From Flavobacterium sp. I3-2 (GTDB lineage Bacteria > Bacteroidota > Bacteroidia > Flavobacteriales > Flavobacteriaceae): a stretch of 64,000 nucleotides of DNA. The position numbers were made by a program, and so were the translations under genes. The stretch spans positions 372,001 through 436,000 of the forward strand of contig NZ_CP058306.1 of assembly GCF_013389595.1 (NCBI RefSeq). The letters are read 5' to 3'. The notes beneath the pieces are model-generated. The model was not told where the DNA came from. It saw only the letters and a list, made by a program, of their open reading frames with translations, and ran no database searches. Below are positions 52,578 through 61,645 of this stretch, in pieces; position 1 is the stretch's first letter, and the number at the start of each line of letters is the position of its first letter.

Positions 52578-53165
52578 ATGAAACCTCAAGTTGAAATTGA
52601 CTTATTAATTGAATTTGGAGCTTTTTTCAAAGAATATGAAATTGGAGAAACTATTTTCTGTGAAGATGATTTGGCTAGGTTTTATTATCAGATTGTTGAA
52701 GGTGGTGTAAAAATGATTAACATCAATGAAGACGGAAAAGAATACATTCAAGGTTATTTCTGTGAAGGGCAAAGTTTTGGTGAACCACCTTTAATTATCG
52801 AGGAAAAATATCCAGCAACAGCAGTTGCATTAAAAAAAACGAAAATAATTAAAATATCAAAAATTAATTTTTTCAGTTTATTAGAGCAATTTCCAGTTAT
52901 TCAATCCGATTTTTTAAAATTGCTTGCAAGACGTATCTACAATAAAGCAAATACATCTAAAGACATTATAAATCAGAAACCTGAATTTAGAATAATAGCT
53001 TTTTTAGATACTTGTAAAACAAGACAAGAAAAAGAACAAATCAAATATACAAGACAAGAAATCGCAAATTTTACAGGATTAAGAGTTGAAACAGTAATCC
53101 GAGCTCTTTCTAAAATGAAGCAAAAGAAAAAGGTTGAAATTATAAATCACAAAATTTATTATTGA
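52578..53165 (+). CDS. Crp/Fnr-family transcriptional regulator
   Basis: 195-residue regulator: an N-terminal cyclic-nucleotide-binding-type beta roll (about 15-120, with GQSFGEPPLI), a dimer helix, and a winged HTH with TRQEIANFTGLRVETVIRALSKM. The FNR Fe-S cysteine set is absent (only scattered single Cys), so it is more like the DNR/NnrR NO-sensing branch. It probably controls the nos and ric arms via the palindrome at 51642-51659. It overlaps the next gene by a TGATG stop/start. Confidence 0.9.
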   Translation: MKPQVEIDLLIEFGAFFKEYEIGETIFCEDDLARFYYQIVEGGVKMININEDGKEYIQGYFCEGQSFGEPPLIIEEKYPATAVALKKTKIIKISKINFFSLLEQFPVIQSDFLKLLARRIYNKANTSKDIINQKPEFRIIAFLDTCKTRQEKEQIKYTRQEIANFTGLRVETVIRALSKMKQKKKVEIINHKIYY

Positions 53166-54370
53166 TGAAAATAGGTTTTTGGCTAAAATTCTCGGTATTA
53201 AATCTTTTTATCGTCGCATTACTTGGCTTGTATTTGCGTTTAAAAATGGCTTATGAATTACCACTAGAACAAAAGAATGTTTTACACGCACATTCTCATT
53301 TTGCATTTATAGGTTGGATTAGCCAAACTTTAATGGTCTTATTGATAAATTACATTAAAGATAAAAATGATATTGCTTTAAATAAATATGTCTCTATTTT
53401 GATAGCCAATATGATTTGTTCTTATGCAATTCTTTTTACTTTTCTATTCAAAGGCTATTTTAGTTTATCAATTTTATTTTTAACCATATCCATTGTAATT
53501 GGTTATGTTTTTTTGATTTATTTTTATAAAGACACTAAAAATTTAGACCATGAAAATTCTTTAAAATGGTTTTATGGTGCTTTAATTTTTAATTTCATCT
53601 CGAGTTTAGGAACTTTCTTTTTAGGTTACACCATGGCTGCAGATAAAATAAATTTAGATTTATATTCTTCTTCCATTTATTTTTATTTACATTTTCAGTA
53701 TAACGGATGGTTTATTTTTGGTTGTATAGGCTTATTCTTATCGCTATTTAATCTAAAGCTAAACACAACAAAATCAGTAAATAAATTATTTTACTTAATG
53801 TTTATTTCGACATTAATCACTTATGGATTATCGATTTTATGGCTTGATATCCCAAAAATAATTTATGCAGTCATTGCATTTTTTGGGGTTTTTCAATTTT
53901 TAATTTGGTTAAAAATGCAAAAAATTATTTTAGTCAATTATAAAAATGAATTAAAAAGTCAACCCAAATATTTACAATTTATACTAATCGTTATAAGTCT
54001 TTGTTTAAATATTAAATTTTTATTACAAGCTCTTTTATCCATCCCAAGTTTTGCAGAAATGGCTTATCAAAACCGACCTTTTATTATAGCTTTTTTACAC
54101 TTGGTTTTATTAGGAGTTGTTTCATTATTTCTGTTATATTTTATTTTTAAACAACAAATTATAACAGCAAGTAAAACGACAAAATATGCTTTATCGACAG
54201 TAACTGTAAGTATTATTTTAAATGAAATTTTTTTAGTCACTCAAGGATTGGGACCATTTATACAAATCCATTTTTCTTACGTTAATAAAATACTTTTGGT
54301 AATTGCAGCTTTATTAGTCATAAGTATCGGCTGGCTTTATTTATCAACACTAAAAAGAAAAGCAACCTAA
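53165..54370 (+). CDS. Polytopic membrane protein with conserved-looking His motifs (unknown)
   Basis: About 401 residues, roughly twelve helices, not recognised by name. Intramembrane histidines stand out: H41/H43/H45 in VLHAHSHFAFIGWISQTLM, H176 in YFYLHFQYNGWF, H312 in FLHLVLLG and H369 in IQIHF. The arrangement recalls haem-ligating helices of NorB/CcoN-type oxidases or NnrS, but the HxxxY active-site pattern is not seen. Start codon ATG at 53165 overlaps the Crp/Fnr stop as TGATG, so it is translationally coupled to the regulator. A membrane haem or NO-related protein is plausible. Confidence 0.75.
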   Translation: MKIGFWLKFSVLNLFIVALLGLYLRLKMAYELPLEQKNVLHAHSHFAFIGWISQTLMVLLINYIKDKNDIALNKYVSILIANMICSYAILFTFLFKGYFSLSILFLTISIVIGYVFLIYFYKDTKNLDHENSLKWFYGALIFNFISSLGTFFLGYTMAADKINLDLYSSSIYFYLHFQYNGWFIFGCIGLFLSLFNLKLNTTKSVNKLFYLMFISTLITYGLSILWLDIPKIIYAVIAFFGVFQFLIWLKMQKIILVNYKNELKSQPKYLQFILIVISLCLNIKFLLQALLSIPSFAEMAYQNRPFIIAFLHLVLLGVVSLFLLYFIFKQQIITASKTTKYALSTVTVSIILNEIFLVTQGLGPFIQIHFSYVNKILLVIAALLVISIGWLYLSTLKRKAT

Positions 54371-54386
54371 AAAAGGTTGCTTTTTC
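54358..54386. terminator. Bidirectional terminator, membrane protein / kmo
   Basis: Perfect 10-bp stem AAAAGCAACC (54358-54367) / GGTTGCTTTT (54375-54384), 7-nt loop. The left arm contains the end of the preceding coding region. Confidence 0.85.
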
Positions 54387-55729
54387 TATTTTAATTTTGA
54401 TAATATCATGGTTTCAATTTCTTCTGAATCCCAAATATTTTCGATATCTTCTAAAGACATAATTTCGTCCATAATTCCTTTTTGTTGATCACCAATCGCT
54501 AAAGCATCAACATACGGATTTAAACTAAACGTAACTCTATCGTACAAAGGCAACCATTTATTTGGATATTTCTCGGTAAACTTAGCTTCGATTTTCTTTT
54601 GAAGTAAAAACTTTTCATCTGCTGTATTTGTTCCCATTTCGATGAAATTTCTAAAAGATAATTCGGCAATTGCATCAGCATTTGGTTTACGAACTTTTTG
54701 ATATTCTTCAAAAATCGTTTCCCAATCATTTCCATGTTTTTCCATTTGACGATACATTTCTGAAATATCTTCAAAACCAGCATTCATTCCTTGACCATAA
54801 AACGGAACAATTGCATGAGCCGCATCGCCAAGCAATGCAACTTTATCTTTGTACGTCCAAGGATAACATTGCATGGTAACCAATGAACTGGTTGGATTTT
54901 TAAAATAATCTGCAACCAAATCTGGAATTAATTCTTTGGTATCTGGGAAATTAGTCAAGAAAAAATCAGTTACTTTTTCTTCAGTATTTATGGCTTCGAA
55001 CGAATTTTCTCCTTCAAATGGCATAAACAACGTACAGGTAAAACTTCCGTCTTCGTTAGCTAAAGCAATCAACATAAATTCGCTTCGCGGCCAAATATGA
55101 AATGAGTTTGGGTCAATTTTATGAGTTCCGTCTTCGTTTGCCGGAATGCATAATTCTTTATAACCTAATTTTAAAAAAATCTGGCTATAATCAAAACGAT
55201 TTTGACGTTGCATACGATGTCTAACACGAGAGAAAGCTCCGTCGGTTCCAAAAACTTTATCGAATTTTAAATCCTCCCAATCGCCTCTTTCCGTTTCACC
55301 AATATGAATTATTGCTTCTTCAAGATTAACATCCCAAATTTTTTGTTCAAAATGAAATTGAATTCCTTTTTCTTCAGCAATATCAATCATCAAACGATTT
55401 AATCCACCACGAGAAACTGAATAAATACTTTCGCCTTTCATTCCGTATTTCTGAAAAGCAAGTGTTCCGTCCTTTTTGTGAATGGCACGTTTATCCATCG
55501 GAATGGCAATTTCTCTGATTTGATCTCCAATCTGAACATCGTCAAGAGATTTCCAACCGCGAGTTGAAATCGCTAAATTTATTGATCTTCCTGAAAATTT
55601 TATTTTTCTGATATCGGCGCTTCGGTCAAAAACATGAACATCATGACCTGCTTTTTTTAAGTAAATAGCTAATAACGTACCTACTAAACCTGCTCCGATT
55701 ACTGCTATTTTTTGAGAATCTTGTTTCAT
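54386..55729 (-). CDS. kmo: Kynurenine 3-monooxygenase
   Basis: FAD and NADPH-dependent hydroxylase turning L-kynurenine into 3-hydroxykynurenine, on the path to quinolinate/NAD or tryptophan breakdown. The 447 residues show the dinucleotide-binding VIGAGLVGTLLAIYLKK, the family hallmark GRSINLAISTRGW, and the FAD block LLGDAAHAIVPFYGQGMNAGFED. A -7 box TAAATTTG lies at 55785-55792 (minus strand). No other kynurenine-pathway gene is in the window. Confidence 0.95.
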   Translation of the reverse strand: MKQDSQKIAVIGAGLVGTLLAIYLKKAGHDVHVFDRSADIRKIKFSGRSINLAISTRGWKSLDDVQIGDQIREIAIPMDKRAIHKKDGTLAFQKYGMKGESIYSVSRGGLNRLMIDIAEEKGIQFHFEQKIWDVNLEEAIIHIGETERGDWEDLKFDKVFGTDGAFSRVRHRMQRQNRFDYSQIFLKLGYKELCIPANEDGTHKIDPNSFHIWPRSEFMLIALANEDGSFTCTLFMPFEGENSFEAINTEEKVTDFFLTNFPDTKELIPDLVADYFKNPTSSLVTMQCYPWTYKDKVALLGDAAHAIVPFYGQGMNAGFEDISEMYRQMEKHGNDWETIFEEYQKVRKPNADAIAELSFRNFIEMGTNTADEKFLLQKKIEAKFTEKYPNKWLPLYDRVTFSLNPYVDALAIGDQQKGIMDEIMSLEDIENIWDSEEIETMILSKLK

Positions 55730-55894
55730 TTCTGAAGTTTCCTTGTTTTATAAAAAAACAAAAAATTATTAATGCCTAAAAGTACAAATTTAATATTAAG
55801 TAGAACAATAAATTATACTATGAATAGCTCTAAATTCTATAAAATATGTTTTTTAGACTTTATATTTTTTATTTCGTTGCATTATATGCAAAAA

Positions 55895-55915
55895 AAATCC
55901 CCTAATCGGGGATTT
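55895..55915 (-). terminator. Terminator of the agmatinase-family gene
   Basis: AAATCCCC (55895-55902) / GGGGATTT (55908-55915), 5-nt loop, T-run on the minus strand directly past the stop codon. Confidence 0.85.
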
Positions 55916-55922
55916 CATATTT

Positions 55923-56999
55923 TTAGAAAGTAATTCTATTACCTACATTTAATTTGTTGTTTTTAGCAAAAACGCCACACATATGGAAAAGTAATCTGGC
56001 ACCAACATTTCCGTCCCAATCATCATCACCTGGAGCCACCTCAACTAAATCCATTCCGATGATATTTTTGTTTGAAACCGCTAACTGATTTAATAAATAA
56101 GTCGCTTGTTCGTAAGATAATCCTCCCGGAACTGGCGTTCCTGTATTTGGACAATACCAACGATATAGTGCATCAATATCAAAACTAACACAAACGTTTT
56201 CTGGTAATTCATTGATGATTTCATCGCATTGTTGCTTCCAAGTTTTCCCTTCGAATTGCGCTGTTTTTAAATCAGCATCTGTATGAACAATTACTTTGTT
56301 TGATGATTTTACAACCTCAACTTCTTGCTCGCAGAAATCGCGAATTCCAACTTGAACAATTTTAGAGACTTCAGTTAATTGAATGGCATTATACATAATT
56401 GATGCGTGAGAATAAGTAAAACCTTCGTAAGCTTTTCTCAAATCCATGTGCGCATCGAAATGTAAAATTCCGAAATCTTTATTATTTTCAGCTAAAGCTT
56501 GATAATATCCAAGTGGTGTTGAATGATCTCCACCTAATAAAATCACACGTTTACCTTTATTTTGCCAATGTAAAACTTTAGCTTTCACTTCTTCGTTTAG
56601 CGTTTTACAAGCTTTGTTGATTTTATCTAAATCTGATTGTAATGTAGGAAATGTTTCGATGTCTTCACCGTTTTCTAAAGCTTCGATAATTGGTTGTGCT
56701 AAACCTTTATATTTTTCACTTAATGTCGCCCAAGATTCTGGAGCTTCATCTACAAACATTCCTAATTTCCATAATTCTGGAAATTCTTGATGTAATAAAT
56801 CTATTTGAAAAGAAGCATTAAAAATAGCTTCTGGTCCTTCTGATGCTCCTGCACCATAACTTACTGTAACTTCCCAAGGAACTGGGACAATGATGATTTC
56901 ACTTTCTTCTGCAGTGAATGGTAAACCATAAATATTAGCATCTGCTAAACCTGGTTGTGAAGGATCGAAGTTATCAATCTTTGACTGTTTTGTTGACAT
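55923..56999 (-). CDS. Agmatinase/arginase-family ureohydrolase
   Basis: Binuclear manganese hydrolase of guanidino compounds, 358 residues. The metal ligands are present: H159 in LLGGDHS, D182/H184/D186 in HFDAHMDL, D274/D276 in SFDIDALY. The usual DP after the last motif is replaced by YRWYCPNTGTPVPGG, a feature of a Bacteroidota subgroup annotated as agmatinase. Agmatine (to putrescine plus urea) is the common assignment but other guanidino substrates are possible. Monocistronic, with a -7-like TACATTTG box at 57021-57028. Confidence 0.88.
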   Translation of the reverse strand: MSTKQSKIDNFDPSQPGLADANIYGLPFTAEESEIIIVPVPWEVTVSYGAGASEGPEAIFNASFQIDLLHQEFPELWKLGMFVDEAPESWATLSEKYKGLAQPIIEALENGEDIETFPTLQSDLDKINKACKTLNEEVKAKVLHWQNKGKRVILLGGDHSTPLGYYQALAENNKDFGILHFDAHMDLRKAYEGFTYSHASIMYNAIQLTEVSKIVQVGIRDFCEQEVEVVKSSNKVIVHTDADLKTAQFEGKTWKQQCDEIINELPENVCVSFDIDALYRWYCPNTGTPVPGGLSYEQATYLLNQLAVSNKNIIGMDLVEVAPGDDDWDGNVGARLLFHMCGVFAKNNKLNVGNRITF

Positions 57000-57065
57000 T
57001 TTAATTTCAGTAATTTTTTACAAATGTATCATTTTTGTTTGAATACCTAGAAATAATTAGTTAAC

Positions 57066-57098
57066 AAAAAAAAGCTAGCATTAGTGCTAGCTTTTTTT
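57066..57098 (-). terminator. Orphan terminator in the 57.0-57.5 kb gap
   Basis: Perfect stem AAAAAAGCTAGCA / TGCTAGCTTTTTT with loop TTAG (57081-57084), T/A runs both ways. On the minus strand the nearest gene end is 420 nt away; on the plus strand there is no gene upstream. Confidence 0.75.
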
Positions 57099-57429
57099 AC
57101 TATTTAAATTGATTTTTTTTTACAAAATAGCTAAAATTTCGATTTATTTATATTTAAGAGTTTGTAAAAACAAAAAAGCAAACTTAATCAACCCTATTTT
57201 ATATATTGATCAAAATCAACTATTTAACTCGTTATATTTATTTTTAGTTTAATGAAATAAGTTTTTTATGTAATTTTAACAAAAAAGAATATGTTCAAAT
57301 CTATTAATAAAAAGTTTATTTCTAAGCTTTGAAAAAGGCTTTATGCAACTAAATGAATTATTAAATTTAATCGACAAAATTGAAAAAATACACAGCGACA
57401 AGTAATTTGACTTGAATTAAGTTTCTCTT

Positions 57430-57453
57430 AAATGATAATCTAAATTATCATTT
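57430..57453. repeat. 24-bp palindrome, possible operator
   Basis: AAATGATAAT (57430-57439), CTAA, ATTATCATTT (57444-57453). No T-tract follows, so it is not a terminator. The TGATAAT...ATTATCA arms resemble metalloregulator (Fur-like) half-sites, but no start codon is near. Confidence 0.5.
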
Positions 57454-57519
57454 GTCATTTTATTTATGTTTAACTTTAGTATTAAAAAAGAATTTCTAAT
57501 CGCTATCCTAATTTTTATT

Positions 57520-58230
57520 TTAATTATATTGATAAGTTTCCACCTCTCCATTAGAAACAGATTTAATTGGAAAACCTAAATCGTTATATTCATACTGGTA
57601 GAATTTTACTCCATCATTTTCATTAGTTAATTTAATTATGTTATTTTTAGACGCAATAATAATTTTATTAAATGCATCAGGAAAAGATGCGTATATAGGA
57701 TTTTTTTTATCATCGTATTCATAATTACTTAAGAAAATTTCTCCTGTTCCAGTAATAGTTATTGTTTCAGAAACTAAATTTCCATTTACATAAGTATATT
57801 CTTCGATACTTGTTTCTTTTCTTGGGGCATTTCCTTCTTTTGTATATCTAATAGTTTTAACAAGAAAGCCTGATGAGTCATAAAAAAAATCATTACTTCG
57901 TTGAAAATAATCTCCTAAAGAAACAGATTGAGAAATTAAATTTCCAGAATATATATAATTTTCACCAATTCCAAGACCATTCGATATTCCTAACATTGAT
58001 ACTATTTTATTTCCTTCGTAGGTATATTTCATGTTGAAATTATCTTGTTTGTTTGTGGTTATTTCTGTTATAAAACCATAGTTGTTATAGCTATAAATTC
58101 TTTCTTCTCCATCTTTTTGAGTAGATTTTAATTTACCTGTTAAATCTGTAATCAAATTACTATCTTCATCATTTGATGAACAAGAAAATATTGCAATTGA
58201 TAAAAACAGTAGTAAAAGATTTTTTTTCAT
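57520..58230 (-). CDS. Lipoprotein with YD/RHS-like beta repeats
   Basis: About 236 residues from the ATG at 58230 (five codons inside a longer frame), chosen because MKKNLLLLFLSIAIFSC then forms a standard lipoprotein leader. The mature part has repeated strands of the type RIYSYNNYGFITEI, KYTYEGNKIV, NFFYDSSGFLVKTI, YEYDDKKNPIY and YQYEYNDLGFPI, as in YD/RHS-type or DUF-annotated flavobacterial lipoproteins. Function unknown, probably at the outer membrane or surface. Confidence 0.75.
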   Translation of the reverse strand: MKKNLLLLFLSIAIFSCSSNDEDSNLITDLTGKLKSTQKDGEERIYSYNNYGFITEITTNKQDNFNMKYTYEGNKIVSMLGISNGLGIGENYIYSGNLISQSVSLGDYFQRSNDFFYDSSGFLVKTIRYTKEGNAPRKETSIEEYTYVNGNLVSETITITGTGEIFLSNYEYDDKKNPIYASFPDAFNKIIIASKNNIIKLTNENDGVKFYQYEYNDLGFPIKSVSNGEVETYQYN

Positions 58231-58368
58231 GTGAATGTTTTTCAATAATTATATTTTAGATCAAGAACTTCAATAAAAAGAACAAAAAGCTAGTTACTGT
58301 TCATTAAGTTAAAATCATTTGAAAGCTTATACAAATGTAGTCAATCAATTTGAAAGTTTAAACAATAA

Positions 58369-58395
58369 AAAAGTCAGCTTTTTATGCTGACTTTT
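58369..58395 (-). terminator. Terminator of the 58400-59122 gene
   Basis: AAAAGTCAGC (58369-58378) / GCTGACTTTT (58386-58395), 7-nt loop, A/T-run on the minus strand directly past the stop codon. Confidence 0.85.
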
Positions 58396-58399
58396 GAAT

Positions 58400-59122
58400 T
58401 TATTTTAAAGGAGAATATGATTGTAATTCCCATTTCGGATCATTCAAATCGATATAATAGTAATTGATAGCATCCTTCGAATCAAATTCACCATTTTTGT
58501 TTATATCTTCAATGGATCTAAAATACAAACGATTATTTTCTAAAACCACATTCCAATCTAATAATTCTTGAAATTCTGGAGTTAATTTAGTAAAGTTTGT
58601 TCCGTTTGCATTGGAGATATACAATGCTTTGATATCGTTTGAATCGTAATTTCCATCTCGATTAGTATCTTTATCGACCAAGGAATAAATCAATAATTTT
58701 TTACCTGTTTTCAACGCAAACTCATCAAGAAACGTAATGCTCTGAATTTGCATTTTGTTTTCTGTCAAAGGTTTTAAATCTAACGAATCTTTATGCTGAA
58801 ACATCACATTAGACATATAACCTGTGATTTCTGGCGAACTATAATTTGAAACCTTGTAACTTACATGTTTGGTTTTTGACGAACCGTATTTCGAATTTCC
58901 AGTACTGTAAACGCGAACGTCTCCAACAGGATGCAACATATAATCTGCTCCCTTTAGTAAAATTGGTAAATCTGCAATTTTTATTTCTGTAGAATCAATT
59001 TTCTGAAAATCGACATTATCTTTTTCTTCTGGATAGATAACTTTTGGAGTTTCTTCTTCGTTCTTACAAGAAACTAAAGCAACTCCAATCAACAGCAATG
59101 CGAAAATATTTTTTGAAAACAT
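58400..59122 (-). CDS. Lipoprotein with two EF-hand-like calcium loops
   Basis: 240-residue lipoprotein (lipobox LVSC, C19). Two dockerin/EF-hand-type loops occur in the second half: DKDTNRDGNYDSND (about residues 150-163) and DINKNGEFDSKD (about 206-217), each with Asp/Asn at positions 1, 3, 5 and an acidic 12th residue, so Ca2+ binding is plausible. The rest is beta-rich. It lies 49 nt downstream of a TonB receptor on the same strand and may be coexpressed as an outer-membrane partner. No named family. Confidence 0.75.
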   Translation of the reverse strand: MFSKNIFALLLIGVALVSCKNEEETPKVIYPEEKDNVDFQKIDSTEIKIADLPILLKGADYMLHPVGDVRVYSTGNSKYGSSKTKHVSYKVSNYSSPEITGYMSNVMFQHKDSLDLKPLTENKMQIQSITFLDEFALKTGKKLLIYSLVDKDTNRDGNYDSNDIKALYISNANGTNFTKLTPEFQELLDWNVVLENNRLYFRSIEDINKNGEFDSKDAINYYYIDLNDPKWELQSYSPLK

Positions 59123-59171
59123 ACTCTGTTTTATTTATCATCAAATATAAAAAGATTTAGAGTAAAGTCAA

Positions 59172-61631
59172 TTACATTCTCATATTTAATTTTACATTAA
59201 TCATTCTTTGCGTCATATAATTTGGCATTCCGTACATATACTTAGAATATGCGTCACGAACCCAAGTTTTTGTAATTGCGTTTTGATTATTGAACAAATT
59301 ATAAATTTCAAATCCTAAAGAAACTTCATCAAATCCTTTTAACCATTTTTTATTAGAATTTGTTCCTTCATCTTTGAATACATAAGTGAAACCAGCGTCA
59401 ACACGTCTATAATCTTTCAATCTTGATTGGTACATATATGGATCCGCATATGTAGGCGAACCACCTGGTAGACCTGTATTATAAACTAAATTTAAATACA
59501 ATTTAAGGTTTGGAATTGCTGGCATATAATCCTGAAATAACAACCCAAATTTCAAGCGTTGATCTGTTGGTCTAGCAATATAACCACGGTCGTTGTAATT
59601 TTCTTCTGTTTTTAGATAACCGAATGAAAGCCAAGATTCTGAACCAGGAACCAATTCGCCATGTAAACGAAAATCTGCACCATAAACATAAGCGGTTCCT
59701 AAATTATCCGCCATGTATCGAATTCGAACATTTTCTAATGTGTAAATATTGACATTGGTCAAATTCTTATAATACAATTCAGAAGTTAATTTGAAAGGAA
59801 TGTCGTCAATTTTAAAACTAAAATCGTTTCCTAAAACAAAATGTGTTGATTGTTGCGCTTTTAAATCAGCATTTATCGTTCCGTCCATAGCACGTAATTC
59901 GCGATAATTTGGTGGTTGATGATACATACCAACAGCAAAACGAAACAACATATCTGTATTCCAGTTTGGTTTTATTGTAAACTGTGCACGCGGACTAATT
60001 GTAGCCTGCGTTTTATTGGTTTCTCCGTTATCATCAACATTCCATAACTGAGTGCGAACTCCAGCATTTAACCAAACTTGATGTTCACCTATTTGAGTTA
60101 ATTTTGACCATTGTGCAAAAGCATTAAAACGATTTATTTTAACGTAATTTGTTGCTCTAACACTTTGATACGGTTCTAATGGATAAACATCAGGCGAATA
60201 AGGTTGATTGTTTTTGAAATCTAAAATTGGTGCAGCTAAAGAAAAACCTGCTGAATCAATTACTTCCCACTCCAATAAACGGTCTCGAATATCTTCAGAT
60301 ACATAACGAATTCCCCATTCGATTTTATTTTCATTTACATTATGTTGTCCTTTAATTTCGGCACTTGCGATTAAAGCATCATAATCATTTCGCCCGTGAT
60401 TCAATTGAGTTCCTAAACCACGCGTATATTTTATTTCGTCAAAAGTATCAGAACCAATATTCCGATCTACTTCTGCCAAATTATATGAAGCTAAAATATC
60501 GTAATATTCACTTTCTTTGGTATGATATGCAGAAGCTATAAACTTATAAATTGAATTTTCGTTTGGTTTAAAAGCTGCTTTAAAAGCTCCAAAATAGGTT
60601 TGATATTTATCTAACTCTTGTCCTTCGTATTTGATTAATAAGGTAACTGGGTTATCAATTGTACCAAAATTAGTAACTCGGGTTTCTGGCTCAATATGAT
60701 AAACATTTGATGAAATACTTCCCAAGAAACTCAATTGCCATTTTGACGAAGCATTAAAATTTACAAGCGTTTGAAAATCTACATAACGAGGATCATATTG
60801 TGCTTTTGTATCTTGCGTATTAACAAGTAAGGCATTATTTCTATAGCGAATTCCAGAAATATTACTCCATTTTTGATTATTAGAAACCAAATCAACTGTA
60901 GCACTTCCGCCCATCAAACTTGCTTCTAACTGAGCTTTAAACTTGGTTGGATTTCTGTACGTAATATCTAAAACAGACGAAAGCTTATCGCCATATTTTG
61001 CTTGAAATCCTCCAGCAGAAAAATCGACATTAGAAACCATTGCCGTATTCGTAAAACTCAAACCTTCTTGTTGACCTGAACGAATCAAAAACGGACGATA
61101 AACTTCAATCTCATTTACATAAACCAAATTTTCATCATAATTTCCTCCGCGAACTGCATAAGATGTACTCAGCTCGTTATTTGAATATACACCAGGTAAG
61201 GTTTTCAAAATATTTTCAACACCCGCATTTGCACCAGGAATCAAACGAATAACTCTTGGCGAAATAACCGTTAAACCTTGAACATTTTCTTTGGTATTTT
61301 TATCAATAACCAGTTCTGCTAATTGTTCTGATTTTTGATTGAAGCGAATATTCAATTCTTTATCTTCATTGGTTTGCAAATATTGACTTAGAATAACCGT
61401 TTGATAACCTAAATGCGTATAATAAATTTTAATTTCTTGATTTGCTGGAACCAACAATTCATAAAATCCATTTTGATTAGTTACTGTAGATTCATTCCCT
61501 ACATTAATGGAAACGTCAGAAACCAATTCGTTATTTACATTAAGAACCAACCCTTTAATTTTTGCAGTCTGAGCAAAAGACACCAATCCGAATAAAAGAA
61601 TTGATAAGGTATAAATTGATTTTATCTTCAA
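59172..61631 (-). CDS. TonB-dependent receptor with CarboxypepD-like domain
   Basis: 819-residue outer-membrane receptor. Signal peptide ending SFAQ; carboxypeptidase-regulatory-like domain (about 22-110); plug (about 120-230) with AGVENILKTLPGVYSNNELS and SYAVRGGNYDENLVYVNEIEVYRP (split here by residue); then a barrel ending RMINVKLNMRM. No SusD partner. Substrate unknown. It lies 14 nt downstream of the M23 peptidase gene on the same strand and 49 nt upstream of the EF-hand lipoprotein, so a three-gene unit is possible. Confidence 0.9.
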   Translation of the reverse strand: MKIKSIYTLSILLFGLVSFAQTAKIKGLVLNVNNELVSDVSINVGNESTVTNQNGFYELLVPANQEIKIYYTHLGYQTVILSQYLQTNEDKELNIRFNQKSEQLAELVIDKNTKENVQGLTVISPRVIRLIPGANAGVENILKTLPGVYSNNELSTSYAVRGGNYDENLVYVNEIEVYRPFLIRSGQQEGLSFTNTAMVSNVDFSAGGFQAKYGDKLSSVLDITYRNPTKFKAQLEASLMGGSATVDLVSNNQKWSNISGIRYRNNALLVNTQDTKAQYDPRYVDFQTLVNFNASSKWQLSFLGSISSNVYHIEPETRVTNFGTIDNPVTLLIKYEGQELDKYQTYFGAFKAAFKPNENSIYKFIASAYHTKESEYYDILASYNLAEVDRNIGSDTFDEIKYTRGLGTQLNHGRNDYDALIASAEIKGQHNVNENKIEWGIRYVSEDIRDRLLEWEVIDSAGFSLAAPILDFKNNQPYSPDVYPLEPYQSVRATNYVKINRFNAFAQWSKLTQIGEHQVWLNAGVRTQLWNVDDNGETNKTQATISPRAQFTIKPNWNTDMLFRFAVGMYHQPPNYRELRAMDGTINADLKAQQSTHFVLGNDFSFKIDDIPFKLTSELYYKNLTNVNIYTLENVRIRYMADNLGTAYVYGADFRLHGELVPGSESWLSFGYLKTEENYNDRGYIARPTDQRLKFGLLFQDYMPAIPNLKLYLNLVYNTGLPGGSPTYADPYMYQSRLKDYRRVDAGFTYVFKDEGTNSNKKWLKGFDEVSLGFEIYNLFNNQNAITKTWVRDAYSKYMYGMPNYMTQRMINVKLNMRM

Positions 61632-61645
61632 AACTTGAGTTTATT

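Larger units (their letters stand above)
57000..57519. other. Noncoding gap with terminator, palindrome and micro-ORFs
   Basis: 520 nt without a supported gene. It contains a strong terminator (57066-57098) not adjacent to any gene end it could serve, a 10+10 bp palindrome (57430-57453), and two tiny frames on the plus strand (13 codons from 57291 and 20 codons from 57343, the second encoding a peptide ending KIEKIHSDK). I see no clear promoter. It may hold an unannotated small RNA or a gene remnant. Confidence 0.5.

Noticed and set aside
54386..55729. Link between kynurenine monooxygenase and the kynurenine residue expected in MbnP
   Set aside because: Kmo acts on free kynurenine in the cytosol; the MbnP modification would be a protein residue in the periplasm. 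The genes are 27 kb apart.
57291..57405. Micro-ORFs of 13 and 20 codons as a peptide operon
   Set aside because: No promoter or conserved leader is visible, and such frames are common by chance in AT-rich DNA; kept only as part of the gap description.
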